From NCBI GenBank assembly GCA_030248295.1, contig JASANH010001726.1, positions 62,001 to 126,000 of the forward strand: a DNA stretch of 64,000 bases. The letters are read 5' to 3'. Origin of the DNA: Mesodorylaimus sp. YZB2_4. Taxonomy: Eukaryota > Nematoda > Enoplea > Dorylaimida > Dorylaimidae. A model generated the notes under the pieces. The model searched no databases, was not told the DNA's origin, and saw only the letters and a program-made list of their open reading frames with translations. Of this stretch, positions 55,030-64,000 are shown piece after piece. How positions within the stretch are numbered: position 1 is the first letter of the stretch; every line of letters starts with the position of its first letter. Made by a program: the position numbers and the translations under genes.

Positions 55030-56236
55030 CCCAGCATCGACCGACCCGCCGAACCGACCCAACGATCCGGATCGGATCGGGTTGGGGGAACCGACACAAG
55101 CTGTGGGTCGGCCGGATCGAAATTTTTAATTCCCGCCAAAATTTTTTTCTCTGGCGTCCAGTCATGTCTTCATGCAGGCAGCTAGGATCGACACTTCAAC
55201 CCACTGGACTGGCCGCCCATGCATGACATGGACGTTTTTTGCAAGTTCCGACTCCACCCACCTTCTGTCCACATAGGAGCGCGGCTCATTTGGCTTGTGA
55301 GAGGTTGATGGGGGGCAGCCCTGACTGAACCGCCTTAATTCTAATCTGGCTGAAGACGTCAGTTTAGGAAACCCGTTCTCAGAGAACTGGCTGTGCGCGA
55401 TTCACCAGGACTTCAATTGGAGGTGGAAGTGGTTGTGAACTGGCCGCCCTGCCACGCGATAGAGGGCAACCGCTTACTAAGGCGGCCCGACCCCCAACTA
55501 AAAAAAAAAGGCCCCCCAAAGCCACAAAAAAAAACAGGAAAAAAACAGCAGGTTAGTATCAATGCAATCAAGAACCAGCCCAGGACAAACCCAAGGCCAT
55601 GAGCAAACTGGTCCTAATTGCCAGTCGGGACCATCCGTTCTTGCCCTCTTTCATCCGGATACGCCGATTCTGGCGCAGGATGCCCTCGGCGGTGATGCTC
55701 CAGCTTGGAGCTGCTCCGCTGGCCTCACTTGGCCAGCAGAGCCTCCAAGTGAGGCCGTCAGAGGGAGCCTGTCATGGGAGTTGATCGCCTCACACACTGC
55801 CGAACCCGTCATTATGACTGCTGGCTGGCAGCTGGCAACCCATAGGAACTTGGGGTAGGTGGGGGGCCAAGCCCAGAAAAATTTAAAAGCTGTCCTCATA
55901 CCGGCCACCTTCTACTCTAAGAAGTCAAGTCCAGAAGCGAAACGGGATATTGCAGGTGCTGTTGGACAGTAAAAATTTGTGAAACTCTACGCTGTCGCCT
56001 CAGACAGCATGAGGCAAGGGACGATCACGTTAACTTATTCCTAAACTTCTCCTTCCCTGTCCGTTTTTGCCCGAAGTCCGTCAGCCCCTTCCTCCCTGAC
56101 TGCGGGTGTCTGTTATCGATGGTTCTTTATCGAAGAAAGAAAGTGCATACAACGTTGGGTCGGGTGGATCGGGTCGGTTCTGGATCGGGTCGGGTCGGTT
56201 TAGTGACCTCACACCCGGGTCGGTCGATGCTAGCAT
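55030..56236. mobile_element. most complete copy of the GTCGATGCTGG repeat family
   Basis: Left end CAGCATCGACCGACCCGCCG, right end complement TAGCATCGACCGACCCGGG. Both ends are dense in GGATCGGGTCGG words. Flanks GCATCTGT (just outside the left CC) and GCATCTGG (after the right end) look like a near-exact 8-bp duplication. The body 55350-56110 matches 30851-31430, and its left module matches 31780-32068 inverted. No open transposase frame; A/K-rich text at about 55500 is low complexity. Confidence 0.75.
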
Positions 56237-56654
56237 CTGGGTATCTTACGACAGGGCTCAAAACCATAGGGCCTCTGCGGGTCATGAACTAACATTTGCG
56301 GCAATGCTTCAACGCACTCTTCTTTGTAATTCTTAGTTTCATCGAACATTGCGGGTCTATTCGTGCTGCTTATGGACAGAAACCCAGTACGAAATTTAGA
56401 CGATAAGAAAGTTGACACAACGTTACTCACAATCAGTCGCACGCTATCAAAAGTTCGTTTGCGTATGCAGGGCGTATGACATAGACTCGAGTTTGAGTAA
56501 TGTAAGCACTGCCCGGCCCATGAACGCTTACGCCAAACCATTTTTAGTCTCACTCATCGTCAGTCACACTGAGCTAAGCTAAGAAAATTTGGCAAGAATT
56601 TTTCTTTCTGCATTTATTTGAGTAAATTAGAATATTAACTCGACTATTGTGAAT
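56237..56654. other. 5' flank of the two-span membrane protein gene
   Basis: Likely promoter region. No repeat or coding frame with support. Confidence 0.4.
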
Positions 56655-58525
56655 ATGACTGGTCAAGCGAGTTTTATCGTGTAAGTAAAAATTTTACTCT
56701 GATTAACACAAGTTATTTGCGTCATTAAGTCATCCAGTAGAATATCATTTCAACATTTTAAGAGGGAAGCTTTTCTACACTTCATTGGTTAGACACAATT
56801 TTCGTAAAACACAAGATGGGCCCCTACGCCAACAAAATTGAGTGATATCAAGTGACGCGTACCAGCCTCGCTGGGATGCACCTTCTTCGAAAGGCTTACA
56901 GTATATTTGACAGGCCTCCTGGAGTGATGGGAGGAATCAGGCGCTTCTGCGGTTTTTCGAAAAATACTAATCTGGGATCTTGATCTCCTATGACCAATTA
57001 GCTCAATTCTTTACCCTCAAAATACTACCCCTATCATGGTCCGTTCTGAGTACTCACTCTGGTTGTCTTGTCATAATTTTTCCTTCCCTATCATTTTCTG
57101 TTTCTAACACTGAAAAAATGTATACCAGTAATTTTAGGGCCAACATACCAGTGCAGAGGGTATCAACGGAACTTTCGTCAAGTGACCTGTTGGAAATCGT
57201 ATGAGCCCAAGTATAAGCCTCGTGTCGCACCCCTTTTAAATCTTTAGCCGCAGAGTGATGAGTGGCCATTTACAGTATCCGAAATGGTTTTGGAGCATGG
57301 CTAACCATAATTATGAGGGTGAAAGCCCATGCTGTGACTGCATGTCCCCGACGATTACGTCATTAGCTGCTCAGCATTAGGTTGTGTCAGTGTCATATCA
57401 CATGATGCAGACCATAGGCTAGCAGTACTGCATGGATATTGGCCATGTTCAAGTTATGCAGCACATAACATATCCTACAGTATATGTGACTACACATACA
57501 GTACATGCTGATCGTGAGACTGGGGTAAAATAGGACAGGGTTATGCCATCCAGTAACATATTGGACCATTAGCGGTGCCATTGGATACCTTGTCCGTGTT
57601 TCAATCCTACACACACATGACGCATTTCACAAACCCCTTTTACTTTGAATGAGTGGAATCGCACATTTGACTTCAAATGAATCCTACACCCAATGTGGAA
57701 GGCCTTAGTATATAATACATATATAAACTTTAGTCTCACTTGCAGTAATTCCACAATGCTGTAAGAGGAAAATTTTTCTGACAAATGGGTCCAGTGCCTC
57801 AGAACCTCTCTCTCAAATGACCAACATTCGAGCAACCGTACTCAAATTTGAATGACCTTGTCAGAACATATAAGCTAAATAAGCGTACGAAAACTAAAAA
57901 AGTTTATCTTAGGCAAAAAAGCATGCAGCTTCCACTTATATCTTGCCAAACTTGCGACGCTGCACTTTTAGGGTGACTATTCTCGGAGTAGTGTGCATGT
58001 TGGCTGGGATTGGCCTGATCATTAGCGGTGCCATTGGATTGTACGATTCTCTGGATGGATCTAATGTAAAACTTGCCTGTTTCTTGACAACCTCTGCCGT
58101 GTACTGCGATAGACTGCCTTTAGGGCGCGTCATGGGCCCTGCTATGGGCTGGAATCGGTCTCGAATTGGTGGGAAGTGCACTATTCGCGGTGGCCAGACG
58201 TATCCGCTGGCACTACTATATGAGCCACCACCACAACCACCACCATGACTTCCATCGCCCCACTGTCGTAGCCAATGTGGAATACATGACCCCGACGAGC
58301 GGATATGCCTATTCTCCACAAGCATACAGCGTGCAGGGGTAAACACTCAGGAAGCAATCTTGAGAGGAAAATTCGAAAATTAAGTTTTCTAGATACTCTG
58401 GCCAGCCATTACAAGTGCCACCGTCAGCAGCATTCGCTTCTCCTGTATACGCCGGTGGTCCACCAAGTTACGCGGCGCCTCCACCAATGAGCCAAGCCCC
58501 ACCAGCGTATGAAGCACCAAAGTAA
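56655..58525 (+). CDS. small two-span membrane protein with proline-rich PPxY tail, four exons
   Basis: Assembled by splice sites: 56655-56680, 57972-58065, 58124-58338, 58393-58525; introns 1291, 58 and 54 bp, all GT-AG, every phase matching. 155 residues. The first exon encodes only MTGQASFIV. Span 1 is about 8-31 (VTILGVVCMLAGIGLIISGA), span 2 about 43-64 (SWALLWAGIGLELVGSALFA), joined by a short loop IGLYDSLDGSNGA. A His-rich stretch YYMSHHHNHHHDFH follows span 2. The tail has tyrosine sites (VEYMTPTSGYAYSPQAY) and ends in PPSYAAPPPMSQAPPAYEAPK with two PPxY motifs, which bind WW domains such as those of NEDD4-type ubiquitin ligases. I do not recognise the family. The layout recalls small endosomal/vesicle proteins recruited by WW partners; this is inference. 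No single frame longer than one exon reveals it. Confidence 0.8.
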
Positions 58526-58700
58526 CGGCTGTGATGACAAAGCGGGAATGATGATTCTTGTACAACTTTCTAGTCAATATCGTTCATCAATGCCATTTTC
58601 AGGAAACTTGCAATCTGCAGTCTCACCTCAACAACACATGATCTAAGAAAGCAAATAATTTACACTAGCCTACCGAAGCACATTCTGGTACACAGTTTCC

Positions 58701-61634
58701 TCATAACCTCCTCGCTTTTCGTGGCCTCGGACCTTTCTCTTTTAATTCGGTACCATCGGTCAATGAAACGATATTGACCCCAGTGGCTGACATACCTTGA
58801 ACACACGACATGCGCCCAGGACCCAGACCGCGTAGAATGACGCGCACATGAGTCAAGCCACGACGAAGGCATTTACTGCCAGCCGATACACCCACCGTCT
58901 GACCAGCCACTTCACTTTTCTTTTTGCAATTTTTAAATCCCTCGATACTGGCTGATGTGCGAAATAACTCGACACCTTTGTAATCGACGGCTGCTACTTT
59001 CGTGTTGTTCTTGGATAGGAAGATACGAATTTCGGGTAATTCCGCGTAAGGTACGCCACCGAACTGTTCACGCAATGTTTCCAAAGTTGGGTAAGAAGCA
59101 GCCTACAAAAAGATAAACGTTGTCTACGTACGAACAGAAAATCTTTTATTGCATTTTGTACTGAAGAAAATTCTGTAAAGCCTAGACAAAGTTTTGCATT
59201 TTGCATTATTCTCTATCCACCCAAAAGGGCGGGTATTCAAAGCAGTGAATGAGGAGCACACCACTGATGTTTTACAGAGTACAGTAATGGGGTAGGCACC
59301 AGGCACGATCTGCGGAACACGTGCTCGATGTGCTAATCATGTATACACGAATGTGTTGGGGATTGTTCGAACGAAAACACGGCCGCATGTCCTTCGATTA
59401 AAAAATACTTCCCTAAAGTTTGAGCGACAGCAAACTGCAGCTGAAAAAATCTTCCATATACACCTCACACAAAGCCTTATTGAAATGGATATCAATATGT
59501 AACAACTCGGCTGCCAGTCGACCCTCTTCCGAGATCTGAGAACGTAACCCGTCGGGTAGCGTTCGTTCGGGATCATTATTTTCGGGATCGGTATCGGGAT
59601 CGGGACTCGCTCAATCCCGACCGGGATCGGGACAGGATCGGGATTTCGTGAAGAGAGCGCTTTTCATTGGCTATAGATGACCTACAACCCACCCTGAGTA
59701 GCCAGCAAATTAAAAGCCACAAATTCCCTTTCCTTGGATAATTTTTAGTGCAGTATTTATCATTGCATTTAAAATCAGGCAAGCGAAAAATCAGTTACAA
59801 ATTAGCAAACAAATCCCCTCCTTCTCCTCTATCAATTCAATCATCCGCCAAGGTCTCTATATTTCCCCCTCTGAAATATTTTGATGGCCATGACCATCTG
59901 AGTCAGTGTCAAGCAGAATGTCGCCAGCTTCTGCAGCAGACCCACCATCTAATGATGGCAAATGCGGGCTGTTACTGTATCCAACTGGGCGCAAATCGTA
60001 CATCAGAAAAAGCAGGACTTGTGCATTTTATGGGAGTAGTTTCATCTGATCATGCCATTATCACCCCTACAGCTCGTTTCCCATACACCAGCCCCATTCC
60101 CTGTTGCAATAAAAACATTCTATCACCACAATATTCAGTCCCCAATCCCGAACACTTTTTATCGGGATCGGGTTCGGGAGGGGCAATCCCGACCGGGATT
60201 GGGATCGGGACCGGGATCCCGAACGAACGCTACCGTCGGGGCGAGGTTTCAGCGATAGATCAGCTCAAAAGACTAGTTGCTCTGGGTGCATGGAACGGGC
60301 CCTTTCACCGCCCACCCCTTCGGTAACAGCGCCTTTTATGAACACCCCTCTCATCATTGTCGCGGTGAACACCCTCCCTCCTTGTTACTGAATTAGCGTT
60401 CGTTCAGGATCCTGATTCCGGTCGGGATTACCCCTTCGAAAACCCGATCACGAAAAAAAGTGGACGGGATTTGAGGCTGAATGTTGTGGAGATAAAAAGT
60501 CTTTATTGCAACAGGGAACTGGACTGGTGTATGGAAAACTAGCTGTAGGGGCGAAAATGGCATGATCGAATGAGACTACTACCATAAAATGCAGAAGTCC
60601 TGCTTTTCCATATCTGCTTCATCATCTGCAGCAAGCTGACAACATTCTGATGGGCACTGACACAGATGATCATGGCGATCAGAATGTTTCAGAAGGGAAA
60701 TACAGACTTTGGCGGATGATTGAATAAATAGAGGGGAAGGAAGAGATTTGTTAGCTAATTTGTAATGGATTCTCCGCTTTCTTTGCTTGCCTGATTTTGA
60801 GCGCAATAAATACTGCAGTAAACATTATCTAGGAGAGGGGATCTTTGGCTTTTTATTTGCTGGGTACTAAGGCTGGGTTGTGGGTCATCTACAGCGAATG
60901 AAAAAAGCTCTCTAGAAATCTAGATTCCGGTCCCGAACGAACGCTATTGTGGATCCATCAGACGCTCCGTCGAACGGAACTCTTAGCGGCTTTCTAGAAC
61001 AGTTGCACCAATCGCACGTGCAGGTTTCAGGTTCACTGTGATTGCGGCACCATGTCGACTGCTTTTTCCAAGTCCAACAAATCCGATGTCTTTGCGCGCT
61101 GCTTCTCTGCAGACCTCTTCCCCTGGGCGAGCGACGCCGCTTCTGAATTGACGCTGCTTGCAAAAGACCCTCCCACAAGAACTGACGCCCTCTATAGGAG
61201 GAACTTACTCTTGTATCAACAAATTCAAAGGCTTTTTCTCCAGCCACACCTTCCGACACTTCGCCCACACCAGCTCTATGCGATCGTTTATCTTTATCCA
61301 CCCCCGCCCGAACCATTTTTACTGGAGCTCCGGCGAAATATGACTTCAAATTCGCAGCGCTACTTTTTTCCGACTCGTCAACGTCAACATCGGTGCTCTT
61401 TGATGGTTTTGCAGGGGCCACTGCTGGTTTTCCCACTGGTTTTTTCACTGCGATTTCGCTGATAACATTCTTCACAAGATCGTCTTTCGAAGTCGTCGAC
61501 GAATCTTCGCCAAACCGGCGAAATCCAAGTATTAACTGCGAAGCTGCGTTAGAAGGTGACTTGACAAAATTTGACTGGAACTTCGGCGAAATCCGGAGAA
61601 CAGAAAGAGCAGCATAGAGAGAACGAGATAACAT
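58701..61634 (-). CDS. MRPS11: mitochondrial small-subunit ribosomal protein uS11m, two exons
   Basis: Component of the mitoribosome small-subunit platform. Exon 1 (61634-61209) encodes an N-terminal mitochondrial targeting-type sequence (MLSRSLYAALSVLRISPKF) and a poorly conserved Lys/Ala/Ser-rich linker. It ends FEFVDTR|GTAAGT. Exon 2 (59102-58701), after TCTTTTTGTAG, encodes the uS11 fold: YAELPEIRIFLSKNNTKVAA, TSASIEGFKNCKKKSEVAGQ, GLTHVRVILRGLGPGRMS, VNIVSLTDGT and the C-terminal PRPRKARRL. Junction phase 0, total 275 residues, longer than the human protein (194) because of the linker. The longer frame running past the donor in exon 1 is intronic. The 2,106-bp intron holds two inverted TEs and a coding-like fragment (60957-61190). 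Confidence 0.92.
59557..60232. mobile_element. hAT-like element with GGGATCGGGATC words and exact 8-bp duplication
   Basis: Begins TAGCGTTCGTTCGGGATC and ends in the exact complement GATCCCGAACGAACGCTA. Exact duplications CCGTCGGG flank it (59549-59556, 60233-60240). Both ends carry many CGGGATCGGGAT words. 676 bp, lying in the uS11m intron, no transposase. Confidence 0.92.
60394..60946. mobile_element. second copy of the TAGCGTTCGTT element, inverted
   Basis: Ends TAGCGTTCGTTCAGGATC and GGTCCCGAACGAACGCTA. The interior (about 60580-60830) is the reverse complement of 59740-60060, e.g. AGTATTTATTGCGCTCAAAA against the complement side. Flanks TACTGAAT and TTGTGGAT match at only 5 of 8 positions, so the duplication is decayed or absent. 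Confidence 0.85.
60957..61190 (-). pseudogene. coding-like fragment related to 62565-63284, unidentified
   Basis: Minus-strand frame reads DIGFVGLGKSSRHGAAITVN then LKPARAIGATVLESR and a stop. The same text in diverged form occurs at 63284-63140 (LDLGNSRRAATVTVNMGG) and 62620-62565 (RAIGATVMKAEKSSVRWSV). The copy here is continuous, whereas the other is split by about 530 bases. A one-base indel before the end gives this copy an earlier stop. Family not recognised. Confidence 0.4.
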
Positions 61635-62080
61635 TTCAGCTTTCGAACCAAAAATTTGAAGCAAAAATTAACACCAGCTGAAAGTAAAAATTTCGAGTGT
61701 CCCCCGTCGAAATGGTTTGTATGTTTTAGCGCCTGCAGCAGACTAAGGACCTCAAGTGAGTCCGGGCGTTAGATCAAGCAGCGCGAAATTTAAAACTGCG
61801 AGATAATTATTATCCATCTATAAGCCATTACGTAGATCATGGCTGACTTGTTGTTACATTATTATTGATTGAAAACGTTACGGGACCTAAGTAAGTGTTG
61901 GGCTGAACATACTGAAAACTTGGCTCTCTGAATCGACTTAAAAATGGATGTACCCGCATTGCATCGTACTTATCAACTTATGTATCAAGTGACTCGGCCG
62001 TGTATCGTGCATGTACGGGGGAAGATGAAGTATGAAGAACAATGGCTTATCCGTATCGTGTCGTCCTGTTTATTACGACA
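61635..62080. other. 5' flank of uS11m, no gene seen
   Basis: Likely promoter of the ribosomal protein gene. A short plus-strand frame (61944 onward) is judged a shadow of the RT-like fragment. Confidence 0.4.
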
Positions 62081-62212
62081 TCATCCACTGTTAGAAGCCG
62101 TCGGTCTGTCCAGATTTATTTTCATGCCGTGTTTCGCGATGCGATCTTTCCATTTTTGCAGCAGCTTTTGAAGACCGCTGTGGGTTCTGTGACCGCGCAC
62201 AGCACCACAGGG
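62081..62212 (-). pseudogene. fragment of a LINE-type reverse transcriptase
   Basis: One minus-strand frame reads GLQKLLQKWKDRIAKHGMKI then NLDRP before a stop. This matches the palm-region spacing of non-LTR reverse transcriptases (LQxLLxxWxxRLxxxGMKINxxKT). The YADD core and flanking regions are not found, so it is a short dead remnant. Confidence 0.4.
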
Positions 62213-62318
62213 AAGAGCGAAGAGGAGGGTCCATGAATGTTTATGCTGTATGTAGACGTGAGACGATAAGGCATCGACGTCTCACATTCATAAGCATAAG
62301 CACAAGCTAGGACTTATC

Positions 62319-62396
62319 GGGGTCGTGGCCTAGCGGCGTCTTCTCCTCACGCTGGGTGCGCACTTACAGGGGGGAGGTTCGACTCCCGCATCGGCA
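62319..62396 (+). repeat. tRNA-like sequence with good A and B boxes
   Basis: GGGGTCGTGGCCTAGCGGCG has A box TGGCCTAGCGG; the T arm GGGAGGTTCGACTCCC is perfect (B box GGTTCGACTCC). The acceptor stem and anticodon arm do not pair well, so I read it as a SINE head or tRNA pseudogene and not a tRNA gene. It could still be transcribed by Pol III. Confidence 0.45.
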
Positions 62397-62564
62397 CAAA
62401 ATGATTGCCAAATATGTGTTCCTTATCCCTCCAGTGCGCTGTATAATGCTTGGCTATGGATAAAGTATGACATGACACGACATGACATGACACGATGATG
62501 CACAGTATGAAGAGCAGTGGTAAGCGGTGAGCCTCGGCTGCCACACTCATTGATACTGAATCCA

Positions 62565-63284
62565 TCAGACACTCCATCGAACTGAACTCTTCTCAGCTTT
62601 CATAACAGTTGCACCAATCGCACGTAGTAAAATTCTGCATCGGATTTTGGCATCCCCGTGAAACCTAGCGCAAGCGGGGTTCGAGAGACAGCAGCCTGTT
62701 ACGCCTGCGATGCAGAGAAGGATGATATCGATCACATGGTCATCACCCGCCCCCGCTCTGATGCAGTGTGGCAAGAATGTGCTACCACGTTCTGAACATA
62801 GCGAGACCATAAGCTTAGTTTGGGCAAATGTCATTTAATATGTGAATTTGTGCAGCCTGTTCACCCTCCTGATTTACGTATAAAAGACATCATCGTGCTG
62901 TGGGTGAAGTACTACTTGTATGTAAAAAGGAGGGATGGAGTATTTGCTATGTCCGGCATTGCTTTCAATGCGGTGCTGAAACGCTTCCTCTTTGATCAGC
63001 GGCACGTCGCCAAGTGTAAGGGCAAGGCAGAACTCTTTGAGAAGCTGTGGTCAGCGTATATCTAAAGTGCATCATTCCCACTTTCCTTTTCTTTATGTTC
63101 TGTGTTTTTCTAATAAACGAAAAATAAAAAACCTATCACACTTACCTCCCATGTTCACTGTGACGGTGGCCGCTCGTCTACTGTTTCCCAAGTCCAAGAA
63201 GGGCATGTGCACGGGCTCATTTTTCCCAAAGTACAATTCCGCCATCAGGCAGGCCGCGTGCACCGCATCTGTGATACCATTCAC
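62565..63284 (-). pseudogene. second, split copy of the unidentified coding-like sequence
   Basis: The part nearest 63284 reads DAVHAACLMAELYFGKNEPV then HMPFLDLGNSRRAATVTVNM and meets a GGAG|GTAAGT donor at about 63150, after a TATCACAG acceptor at about 63269. The C-terminal part at 62620-62565 reads RAIGATVMKAEKSSVRWSV. I could not find an acceptor that joins them in frame. It may be a real gene with an unusual junction or a decayed one. Confidence 0.35.
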
Positions 63285-63447
63285 GAGTCAGCATTGGTTT
63301 AAAGTGATTGACGCTTGGTGCGGATGCTGGCTATCGAACTCTGCCATTGTTGAACGTCGACTGCAACAGTTCCAGCGATGCTGACGGCAGCGGCTTGTGT
63401 TTTTGCACTTTCTGCCTTTCGATACGTTCGGTCATGCTCCCTGGTAG

Positions 63448-63520
63448 TCATGATATGGATATCCATATCTACATATATCAAGGTCTAATGAATATTCATA
63501 TCTTTCGAGATATGAATATT
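63448..63520. repeat. AT-rich palindromes
   Basis: GATATGGATATCCATATC (about 63452) is self-complementary. AATATTCATATCT (63491-63503) pairs perfectly with AGATATGAATATT (63508-63520) around a TTCG tetraloop. Short GATAT words recur, resembling the word-rich ends of other elements. Confidence 0.7.
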
Positions 63521-64000
63521 ATATCAATATCTATCTTTTGAGGGCTGAAATATGCATTCGAGATACATTTGAGATTTGAAAATCGCGCGGAAATCGGAAG
63601 TGCACCGATATGTGACCCGCTTGGATTCATGGTATGAATTTTTAGTATTTTCAAATATTAGAAATACCATTTCGTGCAATCGGTATGTTGGCAAAGGCGG
63701 GTTTATTGACAGACTCCCAGCCGAGCCAATCAAGCCGCCTCAATGAGATGGCTGGTCGTGAGCTGAGCGCAGCCGAGGTTTTTAACGTTTTCTTTACATT
63801 GAATTTGCAGCTAATGCTGCTCGGATGTGTGCTGCAGTGACACTGACTTGGCGCTCGTGCGCCTCATCTGTGGGGCTGAAAACGTGCAAGAATCCCGCAG
63901 CGCCTGCATACTATACGTGGTGTTGCTGATACTGACATCCACGGAAAGTGAGTACACACAACTACACGGCATTCTACCAAAATAAGCCAAAGCTGCGTCA
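63521..64000. other. window end, no supported gene
   Basis: TTTGCAG at about 63811 and AAG|TGAGTA at about 63950 could bound a plus-strand exon, but no frame stays open between them. Confidence 0.3.

Noticed and set aside
55490-55560. Lys/Pro-rich peptide in the repeat at 55 kb
   Set aside because: Low-complexity A-rich sequence inside a transposon.
60912-61208. Extension of uS11m exon 1 by 100 codons past FEFVDTR
   Set aside because: A strong GTAAGT donor and the phase-matched exon 2 show this is intron.
61944-62236. Two overlapping plus-strand frames (75 and 64 codons)
   Set aside because: The minus strand over this stretch reads as a reverse-transcriptase fragment, a better explanation.
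62319-62396. Functional tRNA gene
   Set aside because: A and B boxes and T arm are good, but acceptor and anticodon stems do not pair.

Overview
The window is animal nuclear DNA from a small invertebrate. A nematode fits best: very short introns (54-65 bp) sit beside TE-filled ones, there is a GC-AG intron, several start codons follow a splice-acceptor-like AG, and two zinc-finger proteins have a C-terminal CFG-type tail I associate with nematodes. The sequence alone does not fix the species. Gene density is low; roughly ten host genes lie among many transposable elements (TEs), SINEs and tandem repeats. Intron-containing genes were assembled by hand from frame, splice sites and family conservation.

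Layout: 1-1593 (-) 5' half of a Na+/Ca2+ exchanger as one open exon. 1.6-11.9 kb gene-poor, with one SINE and one TIR element. 11.9-14.1 kb (-) complete four-exon GMP reductase. 14.5-16.1 kb an hAT-like element and a SINE. 17.4-17.9 kb (-) small B-box zinc-finger gene model. 19-20.5 kb tandem repeats. 20.6-23.2 kb (-) two zinc-finger proteins and a membrane-protein ORF. 24.0-25.3 kb a decayed DD34D mariner. 27.2-28.6 kb (-) secreted leucine-rich-repeat protein. 29.7-32.1 kb nested foldback repeats. 34.1-40.9 kb (+) five-exon nucleoside hydrolase with at least three TEs in its introns. 41-44 kb repeats. 45.0-46.1 and 51.0-52.3 kb (+) two GT10 fucosyltransferases. 55.0-56.2 kb a repeat element. 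56.7-58.5 kb (+) a four-exon two-membrane-span PPxY protein. 58.7-61.6 kb (-) mitochondrial ribosomal protein uS11m, its intron holding two related TEs. 62-64 kb RT, tRNA-like and unidentified coding-like remnants.

The genes do not form a pathway. GMP reductase and nucleoside hydrolase both belong to purine salvage but are 20 kb apart. The two fucosyltransferases are clear paralogues.

The most striking pattern concerns the TEs. Four elements have hAT-style ends with 8-bp target duplications (two exact, two with one mismatch). Just inside their ends are crowded copies of a 5-8 base word that differs from family to family. Several other repeats in the window share this design.
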